Below, one piece after another: positions 1 through 8,400 of a DNA stretch of 40,099 nt. The notes beneath the pieces were generated by a model, which saw only the letters and a program-made list of their open reading frames with translations, had not been told where the DNA came from and made no database searches. The stretch lies in NCBI GenBank assembly GCA_002449585.1, contig DJXD01000074.1, positions 1 to 40,099 of the forward strand, given 5' to 3'. Both the position numbers and the translations under genes were made by a program. The number at the start of each line of letters is the position of its first letter. Position 1 is the first letter of the stretch. The DNA is from Ruminococcus sp. UBA7013 (lineage in GTDB: Bacteria > Bacillota > Clostridia > Oscillospirales > Ruminococcaceae).

Positions 1-1
1 A

Positions 2-583
2 CTGGAAGAAAAGAAATCTTCTATTTCTGAAAATTTCTCAGAAAAGCCTGTAAATGAAGATTCTCCTTATCAGAAATCTGTGCAGGAGCATGAGAAAACA
101 ACAAGATTCCGCCGTCAGGAGCTTCAGGAAGAAGCCCTCAAAGTATTGGAAGCACCACCAAAGAAAAAGAAATCCAGCACACAGATCTATTCTGTACAAG
201 AAATCCGTCAGGAAGCAGCACAGGCAAAACCGCCTGTTTCTTCACCAGCATCACCCATAACAAAGCCACCAGTGAAAGAAGAAATGCCTGCTCCTGTACA
301 GGAAACAGCACCTTCTATTTCTTCTCCTCCTGCACCGCCAGTGAAAGAAGAAATCCCTGTTCCTCCTATGCAGGAAGCATCTGCGCCCCTTCCTCCGCCT
401 CCTGCTGTCATAAAAGAAGAAAAGCCTAAGCCCACACCAAAGCCAGCTTATAAAAGCACTTCACCTAATATTGATGATATTCTCAAATCTTCTGATCATA
501 AAGCCGGAAAATCGGATATTTCTTCTTCTGATTCTATTGATGATCTGATCCGGATGCTGGAAGAACAGAAAAAGAAATTATAA
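2..583 (+). CDS. C-terminal part of a Pro/Glu-rich hypothetical protein (5' end outside window)
   Basis: The frame is open from the first full codon at position 2 to the stop at 581-583, so only the C-terminal ~193 residues are visible; the GTG at 80 is an internal codon rather than a convincing start. The visible part is low complexity, with repeated PPVKEE-type segments alternating Pro-rich and Glu/Lys-rich stretches, then a more ordered C-terminus containing PNIDDILKSSD and SIDDLIRMLEEQKKKL, which could be a short helix or peptide-binding motif. No catalytic domain is visible and I do not recognise the family. A Pro/Glu-rich spacer of this kind is common in cytoplasmic scaffold or envelope-spanning proteins, but no signal peptide or membrane segment can be judged because the start is missing. 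A bidirectional terminator follows directly. Confidence 0.75.
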   Translation: MEEKKSSISENFSEKPVNEDSPYQKSVQEHEKTTRFRRQELQEEALKVLEAPPKKKKSSTQIYSVQEIRQEAAQAKPPVSSPASPITKPPVKEEMPAPVQETAPSISSPPAPPVKEEIPVPPMQEASAPLPPPPAVIKEEKPKPTPKPAYKSTSPNIDDILKSSDHKAGKSDISSSDSIDDLIRMLEEQKKKL

Positions 584-587
584 TCAG

Positions 588-616
588 AAAAACACCCTTT
601 CAGGGTGTTTTTCTTG
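588..616. terminator. Bidirectional intrinsic terminator
   Basis: An AAACACCC / GGGTGTTT stem with a TTTCA loop is followed by a T-run on the plus strand and preceded by an A-run. It sits between two convergent genes and can serve both. Confidence 0.85.
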
Positions 617-647
617 ACTTTGCCTTGATAATATGCTATAATAAAAA

Positions 648-1568
648 CTAGTAGCTGAACTGCCCATTGCCAATAAATTCACAAATTAGAGAATCAGGTG
701 TCACAGCTTCCAGCGGCAATGATACAGCTTGTTCCAGAAAAGCAAGCATATCCCTAATAATCGGATCATCCCGCATATTCCGGAAAGCTTCTATCAGAAA
801 ATCACGATAAGCACAGATCTCATAAGCCATAAAAGTATTGACATCATATGTAGATCTGTATTTATATGGCATGATATATTTATTTTCGCCATCTTCAACA
901 CTGTGAAACATCATCAATGTATCACGGAAAGAACGTTTCCGAAAAAGCATATCACGGACAAGCCGCCGCATCAGGCGGATTTTGGAAGGATGCAGCACAA
1001 CGCCATTTCTTGTGATTCTGGTTCTGACACTGACATAAATTTTTGCTGTGCGGCTGTCTTTGAAATCAATAATATCCGGATTCAGGCTATGAATGCCCTC
1101 CAGGATGACTAATTCTCCGGGTTTTCTGTGCAGAATTTTTCCGCTGTGGATTCTGGTGGATTCTCTGAAATCATAAATCGGCAGTTCTACCGGCCTACAA
1201 TGATAGATTTCCCGGAGCTGTTCTGTCAGAAAGGGGCTGTCAACACGCTTGGGGGATTCCAGATCTAATTTTCCAGCGGCAAATAATTCTTTTTCTTGGT
1301 CAGTCAGCGGACTGAAATAATTATCTAGTGACAATGTATGTGTTTCAATGCCTCTGTCATCTAAAATTTTTTCAATCATAAGAGCGGAAGTTGTCTTACC
1401 AGAACCAGAAGGCCCTGAAAGCAGAATAATTGGTCTTTTTTCACGATGAAGGACAATATCATCTGCAATTTTTGTAAGATCAGCCAGATAGGCTGCATTG
1501 GTATTTTGAATAAACTCTGACCGATGCATTAGCATTTGTCGATTGATGTCAGTTAATTCTATCTGCAT
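648..1568 (-). CDS. Uridine kinase / phosphoribulokinase-family nucleoside kinase
   Basis: A 306-residue cytosolic protein with a Walker A P-loop GPSGSGKT at residues 52-59 in the context IILLSGPSGSGKTTSA, followed by a SLDNYF segment and a VILEGIHSLNP segment. These are hallmarks of the uridine kinase/phosphoribulokinase superfamily, where the Asp after the P-loop and the LEGIH strand bind nucleoside substrate and Mg-ATP. It is longer than canonical Udk (~210 residues): the N-terminal ~40 residues and an extended C-terminal half match the group of Firmicutes uridine-kinase-like proteins that often follow a TGS-like region, which is absent here. Nucleoside phosphorylation (pyrimidine salvage) is the probable role, but the substrate cannot be proved from sequence. 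The start has a strong AGGAGG site 7 nt upstream and a consensus promoter behind it. Confidence 0.85.
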   Translation of the reverse strand: MQIELTDINRQMLMHRSEFIQNTNAAYLADLTKIADDIVLHREKRPIILLSGPSGSGKTTSALMIEKILDDRGIETHTLSLDNYFSPLTDQEKELFAAGKLDLESPKRVDSPFLTEQLREIYHCRPVELPIYDFRESTRIHSGKILHRKPGELVILEGIHSLNPDIIDFKDSRTAKIYVSVRTRITRNGVVLHPSKIRLMRRLVRDMLFRKRSFRDTLMMFHSVEDGENKYIMPYKYRSTYDVNTFMAYEICAYRDFLIEAFRNMRDDPIIRDMLAFLEQAVSLPLEAVTPDSLICEFIGNGQFSY

Positions 1569-1614
1569 AAAAATACCTCCTGTAGATGGTTAAAAATATG
1601 TCCGGGATATGTAT

Positions 1615-1643
1615 ATTATAACAGATTTCATGTCAGAAGTCAA
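1615..1643 (-). promoter_or_regulatory. Sigma-A promoter of the uridine kinase gene
   Basis: On the minus strand TTGACT (1643-1638), 17 bp, then TATAAT (1620-1615), preceded by TGT. It reads into the kinase gene with a ~40-nt leader. Confidence 0.8.
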
Positions 1644-1685
1644 TATTTTTTGTCAAATTTGAAGAAAAAGAAAGGGAGCGGATGT

Positions 1686-2609
1686 ATGCAGACCAAACTC
1701 ACAAAGACATGGACAGTTGCATTTATAGCACTGATATGCTGTCTGCTTTGGGGGAGTGCATTTGCAGGCGTAAAAACAGGTTATGCAGAAATGGGAATTG
1801 CCCCAGAAGATTGGGCATCTCAAATGATATTTGCAGGCGTTCGATTTTTAATAGCCGGATTGATGGCCTTGACGGTCGGAAGCCTGACAGAACGGAAATT
1901 ATTGCTTCCTGAAAAGGAAACCATTCCCCGGATCGGGGTGATCAGCCTGTTTCAGACGATACTGCAATATTTTTTCTATTATATTGGCCTGGCACATACA
2001 ACAGGTGTCAGGGCAGCAATCATTGTTGCAGCAAATGTTTTTGCGGCTATTTTAATTTCAAGTGCATTTCATCAAGAAACGCTGACAATCAGGAAAATCA
2101 TTGGCTGTGTGCTGGGATTTTCAGGAATTGTGATTGTCAATCTAACCGGATTGGATTTTCATCTCAATTTTCTTGGTGATGGATTTATCTTTCTATGCAC
2201 AATAGCAAGCGGATTTTCCAGCGTTTTCATGAAGAAATATACCAGTCCGGAATATCATGAAAATCCGGTATTATTAAGCGGCTGGCAGTTTGCATTTGGT
2301 GGGGCGGTGATGTGGATTCTGGGAGCAGTCTGCGGCGGCAGTTTGCATATGACCGGAAAAGCATGGCTGATTTTAGGTTATTTATCATTTGTATCAGCGG
2401 CGGCCTATTCTCTTTGGGCGATTCTGCTGAAATATAATCCTGTTTCAAAAGTCACTGTATTTGGCTTTTTAAATCCGTTATGCGGCGTTATGATTTCAAG
2501 TATCATTTTGCATGAGACAGGGGTTTTCAATTTGCAGGGCATGACGGCTCTATTATTAGTATGTACAGGAATTCTGATTGTAAATTATGAAAAGAGGGAA
2601 TCAACATGA
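1686..2609 (+). CDS. EamA/DMT-family membrane transporter
   Basis: A 307-residue polytopic inner-membrane protein with about ten hydrophobic segments arranged as two EamA-type five-helix halves. The first half opens with an LLWGSAFAG segment, the classical start of drug/metabolite transporter proteins; the second half has a similar AAYSLWAILLK segment. Substrate cannot be inferred; the family exports amino acids, metabolites or drugs. ATG at 1686 is chosen because GGGAG lies 7 nt upstream; the frame can be extended to a TTG at 1650 but that gives a Lys-rich tail without a ribosome site, and the ATG at 1682 is in another frame. Its stop overlaps the start of the next gene (ATGA), so the two are translationally coupled. 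Confidence 0.88.
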   Translation: MQTKLTKTWTVAFIALICCLLWGSAFAGVKTGYAEMGIAPEDWASQMIFAGVRFLIAGLMALTVGSLTERKLLLPEKETIPRIGVISLFQTILQYFFYYIGLAHTTGVRAAIIVAANVFAAILISSAFHQETLTIRKIIGCVLGFSGIVIVNLTGLDFHLNFLGDGFIFLCTIASGFSSVFMKKYTSPEYHENPVLLSGWQFAFGGAVMWILGAVCGGSLHMTGKAWLILGYLSFVSAAAYSLWAILLKYNPVSKVTVFGFLNPLCGVMISSIILHETGVFNLQGMTALLLVCTGILIVNYEKREST

Positions 2610-3544
2610 AAAAATTAATCTCTATGATTCTATTTTGTTTGCTTCTGACCGGATGCAGTCAGAAAGCAGAACCGGAAGAACAGGAAGTTGTTGTAAGTCT
2701 CACTCCGGAAGAAGACAGCAGTCTTGCGGATATGATTGAAAGTGCATTTGAAGATTATACATTTCCCAATCCAGTTTCTACGGATGAATCCGGAGGAGTC
2801 TCTACAAATGTGTATTATCTGACCAGTCACGGGACACAAGATTCTGCCAATCTGACGAAATTTATTTCTCATCTGGAGGGAGATCATTTTATCTGGCATG
2901 AAACAGAAAGTATTCCTTCGGATGCTGATATTTTGATTATTAATTCTCCACAGGAAGATTTAACAGCGGAAGAATTCAAATCACTGGAATCTTATATGAA
3001 TCAGGGCGGAGATCTGCTTTTTCTGCTTCCGGCCTCTGAAAGTGACACCCGTTTCCGGTATTTTAATTTTTTACTTGAAGAATTTTATATCCAGATTGAT
3101 TATGATAAAATTTCTGAAACAGATCAAAGCCGTATACAGGCAGATGGCAGTATTCAGCTACAGGCTATTAATTATCCAGATAGATTTTATTTCTATAATG
3201 ATACCATGTCTGATGGAATTGTGTATCTGAAAAATAGCAGAAGTTTTCACATGCTGAGCGAAGAAAGCAGTCTTTCCGTTTTCATAGATGCCATGCTGGA
3301 AACAGAAAAATCTGCCATCGGTGAACCATGCGGAGGAGAACAGGATGATCCTGTCACTTATGAGCAGGAAGCACTTCCGGTGATGCTATATGTCCGGGAT
3401 GAAGCAAAACAAAATGCAAGCCTGATTGCTGTAGGCAGTGCAGATTTTCTGCTTGATCAGAATTTTGATGCGGATACTTCTAAAGCCGCACAATATTGGA
3501 TTTATTCCTCTTTGAGCTGGTTCACAGCCTATGCAGCCTATTAA
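2606..3544 (+). CDS. GldG-like lipoprotein (ABC-type uncharacterised transport auxiliary domain)
   Basis: A 312-residue exported lipoprotein: a short signal peptide ends in the lipobox LLTGC (Cys17). The middle has an alpha/beta pattern with the segment SDADILIINSPQEDLTAEEF followed by LESYMNQGGDLLFLL, characteristic of the GldG-type periplasmic domain of gliding/ABC auxiliary proteins, where the acidic DLT/EEF helix and the GG(D/K)LL strand are conserved. GldG proteins normally work with an ABC permease and ATPase, yet here the partner is an EamA transporter, with a 4-nt ATGA overlap and no ATPase nearby. The role is therefore unclear; it may be a surface accessory domain reused in a new context. 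A very stable terminator follows. Confidence 0.7.
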   Translation: MKKLISMILFCLLLTGCSQKAEPEEQEVVVSLTPEEDSSLADMIESAFEDYTFPNPVSTDESGGVSTNVYYLTSHGTQDSANLTKFISHLEGDHFIWHETESIPSDADILIINSPQEDLTAEEFKSLESYMNQGGDLLFLLPASESDTRFRYFNFLLEEFYIQIDYDKISETDQSRIQADGSIQLQAINYPDRFYFYNDTMSDGIVYLKNSRSFHMLSEESSLSVFIDAMLETEKSAIGEPCGGEQDDPVTYEQEALPVMLYVRDEAKQNASLIAVGSADFLLDQNFDADTSKAAQYWIYSSLSWFTAYAAY

Positions 3545-3547
3545 TCA

Positions 3548-3590
3548 GAATCACGGCAGGATTTTACAAGATCCTGCCGTGATTCGTTTC
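3548..3590 (+). terminator. Strong intrinsic terminator
   Basis: GAATCACGGCAGGAT pairs with ATCCTGCCGTGATTC around a short loop, a 15-bp perfect stem (3548-3585), followed by a short T-rich tract. It ends the EamA/GldG-like operon. Confidence 0.8.
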
Positions 3591-3621
3591 TATAAGAGAT
3601 GGAAAAGGAATTGCCTTCAGA

Positions 3622-5769
3622 TCAGCCAGCCTGTAAATTTTCATCCTGACTGGAATCAGATGATTCATTTTTATCATGAATTCTATTTTTCATACCTCGA
3701 TTTCCCTGCATTTTAGAAGGATCGAAATCATCCGGAAAAACAGCATTCCCATTTTCATCTGTAGGAAGCTGCATATTATCTGGTCTCTGATCGCCGGGAT
3801 GCATCTGGGAAGGATCGAAATCATCCGGAAAAACAGCATTTCCATTTTCATCCGTAGGAAGCTGCATATCATCCGGCCTTTGACCGCCACGGCCGCCGCC
3901 GGGCATTCCGCCGCCCATTCCCCGGACTGTTCCGATAAAACATACAGATTCTTCCTGTGTGACAGATCCGATCTGTGTGCCATCATTCTGATAGCCGCCG
4001 ATTTCATAGAGACCATTTTTCTGTTCTGTTGAAGATGTGCCGCCAGTAGAAACCGTATAGCTTTTTCCGGTTGCAATCCCATCTGTACTGATGATGATAG
4101 AATTATATTTCTTAGAAGGTGCATAACTAATCAATTCTGTTCCATCATCACTGGTGAGTGTGAAGAGCGTGCCGCCTTCTTGATAATCATCAAGAGTAAC
4201 AACAATTACATTTTGAGTAGCTTCGTCTGGATATTCTGCCATGCCGGAGCTTCCTGCCGCAATCAGCAGACCACCGCTGACAGTAATACCATTATTAGAA
4301 TCTAATGCGCCATTTCCATCATTTGTAGAGCCATTTACCAGAACTGTTCCGCCGCTGATAGTGATTGAACCATTGCTATCAAGTCCATCACCATCCGCAT
4401 CGACACAAACATAACCGCCAGAGATCACAAGAGAACAATCACAGATCGTTCCCATTCCGGATTGATCTGTTTCACCATCGCTGGCATTGAATCCATCATC
4501 AGAAGAAATGATAGATACCTCTCCGCCGGAGATGAAAATATCTTTGCCCTCAATACCTTCATAAGAATCTGTAATATTCACAGAGCCGTTCTTGATTGTT
4601 ACAGTTTTATCTGCATGAATGCCCTTATCTCCTGCCGCAATGCTGAACGTACCGCCGGAAAGATAAAGATCTCCATTAGAATGTAATGCATCATCAGCAG
4701 TATCAAGCGTAAGCGATCCGCCGGAGATATATAGAAGCGAACCAGCTTTAATGCCTTTTATACTAACTGTCTGTGTTTCAGAATCCGTGATAACATTCTG
4801 CTGATCTCTACGGCCAAACCCGCCGAAATCATTATTTATTTTCTTTTGCGCATTTTCTTTTCCGCCGCCGGATTTGATCTCGAAACTGCCATTCTGAATG
4901 ATGATTTCAGACTCTGCCTGTATACCATCCTGTTGTGCATCAATGCTGAAAGATCCGTCATGAATATAAATAAAGCCTTTGCCTTCTTCCTCTGCATTGG
5001 AAGCTTGCAATCCGTTGCCGCCGGCAGTAATATTAATATTGCCGTCATAGATGGCAATGCTGTCTTTGCCTTTTATGCCATTTCCAACAGCATTGATATT
5101 AATCATTCCGCCTGTTATCACAAGCTCATCTTTTGAAACAATTCCCTGCTGATAATTTCCATTGATGGTAAGCGTACCTGTACCGTTGAGCGTCAGGCTA
5201 TCTTTGCTATAAATAGCCGCATTGGGAGCATTTTCACTAGTATCGGCATAAGAAGAGCCATCAGAAATGATATTCTGTGAATTTTCTGCTGTCGTGATAA
5301 ATACTTTTTTGGCATTTTCGATATAAATAGCAGAGCCATCAGAGCAGGAAATATTTGCCTGATTCAGCACAAGCTGAATTTTTTCCTCTGTATTAATATA
5401 AATCTGGCCATTGAAAGACCCGGTTAATTCATAAACACCTGCTTGAGTAAGCGTCAGAACCGGATCAGTGATTTCATCAAGCACAATGGTTTTTGTAATT
5501 TCATAATCTGTTTTGAGATCACGTTCTGTAAATAGATTACTAATATCTGTAGAAAATACAGCATCTTCTGAAACCAAATTGCTCATTGGGGAAAGCGTCA
5601 GACCAGAATCAGAATTTTCCTGATCCATAAGACTGGAAGTCATTTCTTCTGTTGTTTCGATCTGATCAGAACTTGAAACATCTGAAACTGTTCCGCACCC
5701 CGTGAGGAGAACTGTAAAAGTCGCTATCATGGCGATCAGACTAGTGAAATTTTTATTCTTAATTGTCAT
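3622..5769 (-). CDS. Cthe_2159-type carbohydrate-binding beta-helix lipoprotein
   Basis: A 715-residue lipoprotein (lipobox LLTGC near residue 25). After a Ser/Thr/Glu-rich linker it has a VLTLTQAGVYELTGSFNGQ segment and many short repeats of the ISGG/ITGG-type (for example LYISGGSLTLDTADDALHSN, DSNGSITISGGTV), i.e. a right-handed beta-helix of the Cthe_2159 (DUF4353) family. That family contains a Clostridium thermocellum surface protein reported to bind cellulose and acidic sugars such as polygalacturonic acid; repeated Asp-Gly turns suggest calcium sites. The Gly/Pro/Asp-rich C-terminus includes a 31-residue unit present twice. ATG at 5769 is preferred over an upstream TTG at 5796 because it has an AGTGGTG element at suitable spacing and leads directly into the signal peptide. 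Probable role: surface adhesion to pectin or cellulose. Confidence 0.82.
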   Translation of the reverse strand: MTIKNKNFTSLIAMIATFTVLLTGCGTVSDVSSSDQIETTEEMTSSLMDQENSDSGLTLSPMSNLVSEDAVFSTDISNLFTERDLKTDYEITKTIVLDEITDPVLTLTQAGVYELTGSFNGQIYINTEEKIQLVLNQANISCSDGSAIYIENAKKVFITTAENSQNIISDGSSYADTSENAPNAAIYSKDSLTLNGTGTLTINGNYQQGIVSKDELVITGGMININAVGNGIKGKDSIAIYDGNINITAGGNGLQASNAEEEGKGFIYIHDGSFSIDAQQDGIQAESEIIIQNGSFEIKSGGGKENAQKKINNDFGGFGRRDQQNVITDSETQTVSIKGIKAGSLLYISGGSLTLDTADDALHSNGDLYLSGGTFSIAAGDKGIHADKTVTIKNGSVNITDSYEGIEGKDIFISGGEVSIISSDDGFNASDGETDQSGMGTICDCSLVISGGYVCVDADGDGLDSNGSITISGGTVLVNGSTNDGNGALDSNNGITVSGGLLIAAGSSGMAEYPDEATQNVIVVTLDDYQEGGTLFTLTSDDGTELISYAPSKKYNSIIISTDGIATGKSYTVSTGGTSSTEQKNGLYEIGGYQNDGTQIGSVTQEESVCFIGTVRGMGGGMPGGGRGGQRPDDMQLPTDENGNAVFPDDFDPSQMHPGDQRPDNMQLPTDENGNAVFPDDFDPSKMQGNRGMKNRIHDKNESSDSSQDENLQAG
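3719..3878 (-). repeat. Tandem 93-bp repeat encoding 31-residue C-terminal units
   Basis: Two near-identical copies offset by exactly 93 bp (GGATCG at 3719 and 3812) encode the RPD(D/N)MQLPTDENGNAVFPDD type unit. The difference of only a few bases suggests recent duplication. Confidence 0.85.
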
Positions 5770-5896
5770 TATCAACACCACTTTCTGTAAAATCAATTCC
5801 CCTCAGTGATCTGTTTTTTTCTCTGTGAAGCTATTATAGTATCTTAATGTGAAAGTCTGGTGATCATTTTAAAAAAAACTCATAAAAGCTGGATGT

Positions 5897-7216
5897 TTAA
5901 TTTTTAAGATCATTCCAATCCGGCTCTTGGTCACTGCCTCTGAGTGTTACATATTTGAGAATACGGGCGGCATCTGTGGCATTTAGAAGAGAACCGTCCT
6001 CACCTTCATTGACAGATTCGCCATCAATATCAGCCAGAAAATAAGCAAGCCGTTCTGAAATCGGATCAGATGTTCCGGAAAGAGAAGCTTCTTTTGCAAG
6101 TCCTTTCTGTGTGGCATAAACAAGAACCTGTGCAGCATCCCGTGCATTGACTTGTCCATCCAGATTGGCATCCCCTTTCAGGCCAATGTGATACTCCAGC
6201 TCAGCCGGATTTCCTTGTGTATCCTGAACATCTACGCCGGAAAGCGTAAGAGGCAAACGCCTTTCTTGTGGAGTGGTAATAGAAAGATCTGACGGGCTAC
6301 CAGCTTCAAAAGTATCGAGAAGATCAGAAGTATTCAATAGCAGACTATCACCGCCATAAGAAAGCGGCAACTGTTCCTGAAAATCCTGCACAGAGAATGG
6401 TGTGGAATCTTCTGCGAAACGGAAGCAGGGCACAGGATCAGCTTCCAGCATAGGCGGATCATCTGTGATAATAATTTCAGCAGGTTTAAGAGCCGGAATC
6501 ATATCAGCATAATGTGTGATAAAAGTGCCTTCTTGTTCCGGATTAGGCGTATCCGCATTACTGGAAACACAAGTAGCTTGATCAGGATATTCTTCATTTG
6601 TCAGAAAATTAATAAAATATCTGCCGGGTTCTGTGCCTGAATCAATCTGCATATCAAATTCAATAAAACTGAAATAATCAGAAATGCCCCCCAGAAAAGC
6701 GGCTGTTTTCGAATTAGGATCTGAAGAATAGCTATACATCCACTGCACTTTGAATTGATTTTCTTCAATAATCGGAAGGAATGTGCCGCCAACAGTATAA
6801 TTCCCGGAAGAATTCAATCTGCCAAAACAATAGGGTTTAAAATTGGTATAGAATGCAGTACCATCGGGGAGAGTAAATTCCTGTGCTGCATCATAGAAAC
6901 GGCTGGAGGGGCTGTGAAAAGAATCATGATCAAATTTGATATGCTCATTTTCTGACTGCATCAGCAAAGTCAGAATGACAATATCAGGATATTCTGCTTC
7001 TGCATAAGTACCGAAATGCACCGTTGTACCGTTCTGGGCATCCTGAGAGCTGATATAAATTCTATTAGGATTCTCTGCTGGAATATAACCGCCTGAAAGT
7101 GCCCGGAGACTGACTGTAAAATCTTGTGAACTTGCATATTCCGCACCCACAGGGAGCGCATTCAGAAGCGAGCCGCACAGAATAAACGCCGCCATGCCGG
7201 AAATTATTTTTTTCAT
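5897..7216 (-). CDS. Secreted protein with C-terminal dockerin-like module
   Basis: A 439-residue exported protein: positively charged N-terminus, hydrophobic core and an Ala-rich cleavage region around residue 25. The central ~300 residues are beta-rich and resemble cohesin- or carbohydrate-binding-like beta-sandwich domains, but I cannot name the family. The C-terminus (about residues 345-430) is a type I dockerin: GDANLDGQVNARDAAQVLVYAT is a normal calcium loop plus helix, while the second loop (ADIDGESVNEGEDG then LLNATDAARILKYVT) has about 11 extra residues. Dockerins attach proteins to cohesins of a cellulosome-type scaffold on the cell surface; the cohesin partner is not in the window. 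It lies behind its own promoter and is read toward the Cthe_2159-type gene. Confidence 0.78.
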   Translation of the reverse strand: MKKIISGMAAFILCGSLLNALPVGAEYASSQDFTVSLRALSGGYIPAENPNRIYISSQDAQNGTTVHFGTYAEAEYPDIVILTLLMQSENEHIKFDHDSFHSPSSRFYDAAQEFTLPDGTAFYTNFKPYCFGRLNSSGNYTVGGTFLPIIEENQFKVQWMYSYSSDPNSKTAAFLGGISDYFSFIEFDMQIDSGTEPGRYFINFLTNEEYPDQATCVSSNADTPNPEQEGTFITHYADMIPALKPAEIIITDDPPMLEADPVPCFRFAEDSTPFSVQDFQEQLPLSYGGDSLLLNTSDLLDTFEAGSPSDLSITTPQERRLPLTLSGVDVQDTQGNPAELEYHIGLKGDANLDGQVNARDAAQVLVYATQKGLAKEASLSGTSDPISERLAYFLADIDGESVNEGEDGSLLNATDAARILKYVTLRGSDQEPDWNDLKN

Positions 7217-7255
7217 AATAATATACCATCCTTCTTTATGTAAATAAGTATTTTT

Positions 7256-7284
7256 ATTATAGCATAATCGGAACAGATTGTCAA
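7256..7284 (-). promoter_or_regulatory. Sigma-A promoter of the dockerin gene
   Basis: Minus strand TTGACA (7284-7279), 17 bp, TATAAT (7261-7256) with the extended -10 TATGC. Perfect consensus at both hexamers. Confidence 0.9.
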
Positions 7285-7457
7285 TGTCATAAATTTACCC
7301 AAAATCGGCATAATATCTGATTTATTTAAAATATAGTTTATATTTTTATGCAAAATATAAAATTTTAAAAACAGATGTCAGATTTTTTATTTCTGATTTG
7401 TTTTATAATATAGAACAGACAGAAATTAAAAATTTTATTAAATTTATCAGTAGTCTA

Positions 7458-7486
7458 TTGACAAATTTCTCTGAGTGTGCTACGAT
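7458..7486 (+). promoter_or_regulatory. Sigma-A promoter of the permease/HlyD operon
   Basis: TTGACA (7458), 17 bp, TACGAT (7481) with TGTGC before it. The intergenic stretch 7217-7527 holds this and the opposite promoter; the A+T-rich part between them shows nothing else recognisable. Confidence 0.82.
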
Positions 7487-7527
7487 AGGTAATACAGTCA
7501 ATCATTTTTAAATTGAGGTGGTGCTTT

Positions 7528-8400
7528 TTGGGTGTGAAAAAAAAATTGATCCGAGGGCTTGCGCAATGGAGCTGGCTGATCCCTAGTTTGATCGGTGTTC
7601 TGATCTTTTTTCTAATTCCGTTTGGTGTCGTTGTCTATTATTCTGTCTTAGACAATCCCATTTTGTCTAATTTCGTAGGTCTGGAAAATTTCAAAAAACT
7701 GTTTCAGAATACAGCGTTTCTCAGAGCGGCCAAGAATACCGGGATTTTTACAGCAATTGCCGTTCCTTTATCAGTGGTTTTATCTTTGGCAATGGCATTC
7801 GGATTAAATTCTCGTATTCCAGGAAAAAGCTGGATCAGATCATGCTTTCTTTGTCCGCTGATGGTGCCTATTGCATCTGTCGTGCTTGTGTGGCAGGTTA
7901 TATTTCATTATCATGGAACGCTGAATCAGATTATTGCTTTATTCGGCGCAGAGCCTGTAGACTGGCTAAAAACAGAATGGTCTTACACAGTATTGACAGT
8001 GATGTTTCTATGGAAAACATTGGGCTATAATATGATTTTATTCATGTCGGCAATTGCAGGGATTCCCGGTGATCTTCTCGAAGTGGCAGAACTGGAAGGC
8101 GCAAGCGAACTTTATCAGTTCTGGCATATCAAATTAAGATATTTATCACCGACAATTTTATTTGTCACAATTCTATCAATTATTAGTTCATTCAAAATGT
8201 TCCGGGAAGTGTATCTCTTGACGGGGGACTATCCTTATGAAAGCATGTATCTGCTTCAGCATTTTATGAATAATACTTTCAAGTCACTGGATTATCAGAA
8301 ATTATCCAGTGCGGCGGTATTGCTGGCATTGGTTATGGTGATTATTATCGGCATTTTGTATTTGATCGAACGAAAATATGGGGAGGATGTGGAAGAGTGA
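7528..8400 (+). CDS. Carbohydrate ABC transporter permease, MalF/UgpA type
   Basis: A 290-residue membrane protein with six hydrophobic segments of the binding-protein-dependent permease family. The cytoplasmic EAA loop reads EVAELEGASELYQFWHIKL, which contacts the ATPase. It would form the membrane channel of a sugar importer with the next gene. The start is a TTG at 7528, chosen because GAGGTGG lies exactly 6 nt upstream; a GTG at 7534 is possible, and an upstream TTG at 7513 overlaps the ribosome site. It overlaps the second permease gene by 4 nt. No substrate-binding protein or ATPase is encoded in the operon; members of this family commonly share an MsmK-type ATPase encoded elsewhere. 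Confidence 0.88.
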   Translation: MGVKKKLIRGLAQWSWLIPSLIGVLIFFLIPFGVVVYYSVLDNPILSNFVGLENFKKLFQNTAFLRAAKNTGIFTAIAVPLSVVLSLAMAFGLNSRIPGKSWIRSCFLCPLMVPIASVVLVWQVIFHYHGTLNQIIALFGAEPVDWLKTEWSYTVLTVMFLWKTLGYNMILFMSAIAGIPGDLLEVAELEGASELYQFWHIKLRYLSPTILFVTILSIISSFKMFREVYLLTGDYPYESMYLLQHFMNNTFKSLDYQKLSSAAVLLALVMVIIIGILYLIERKYGEDVEE

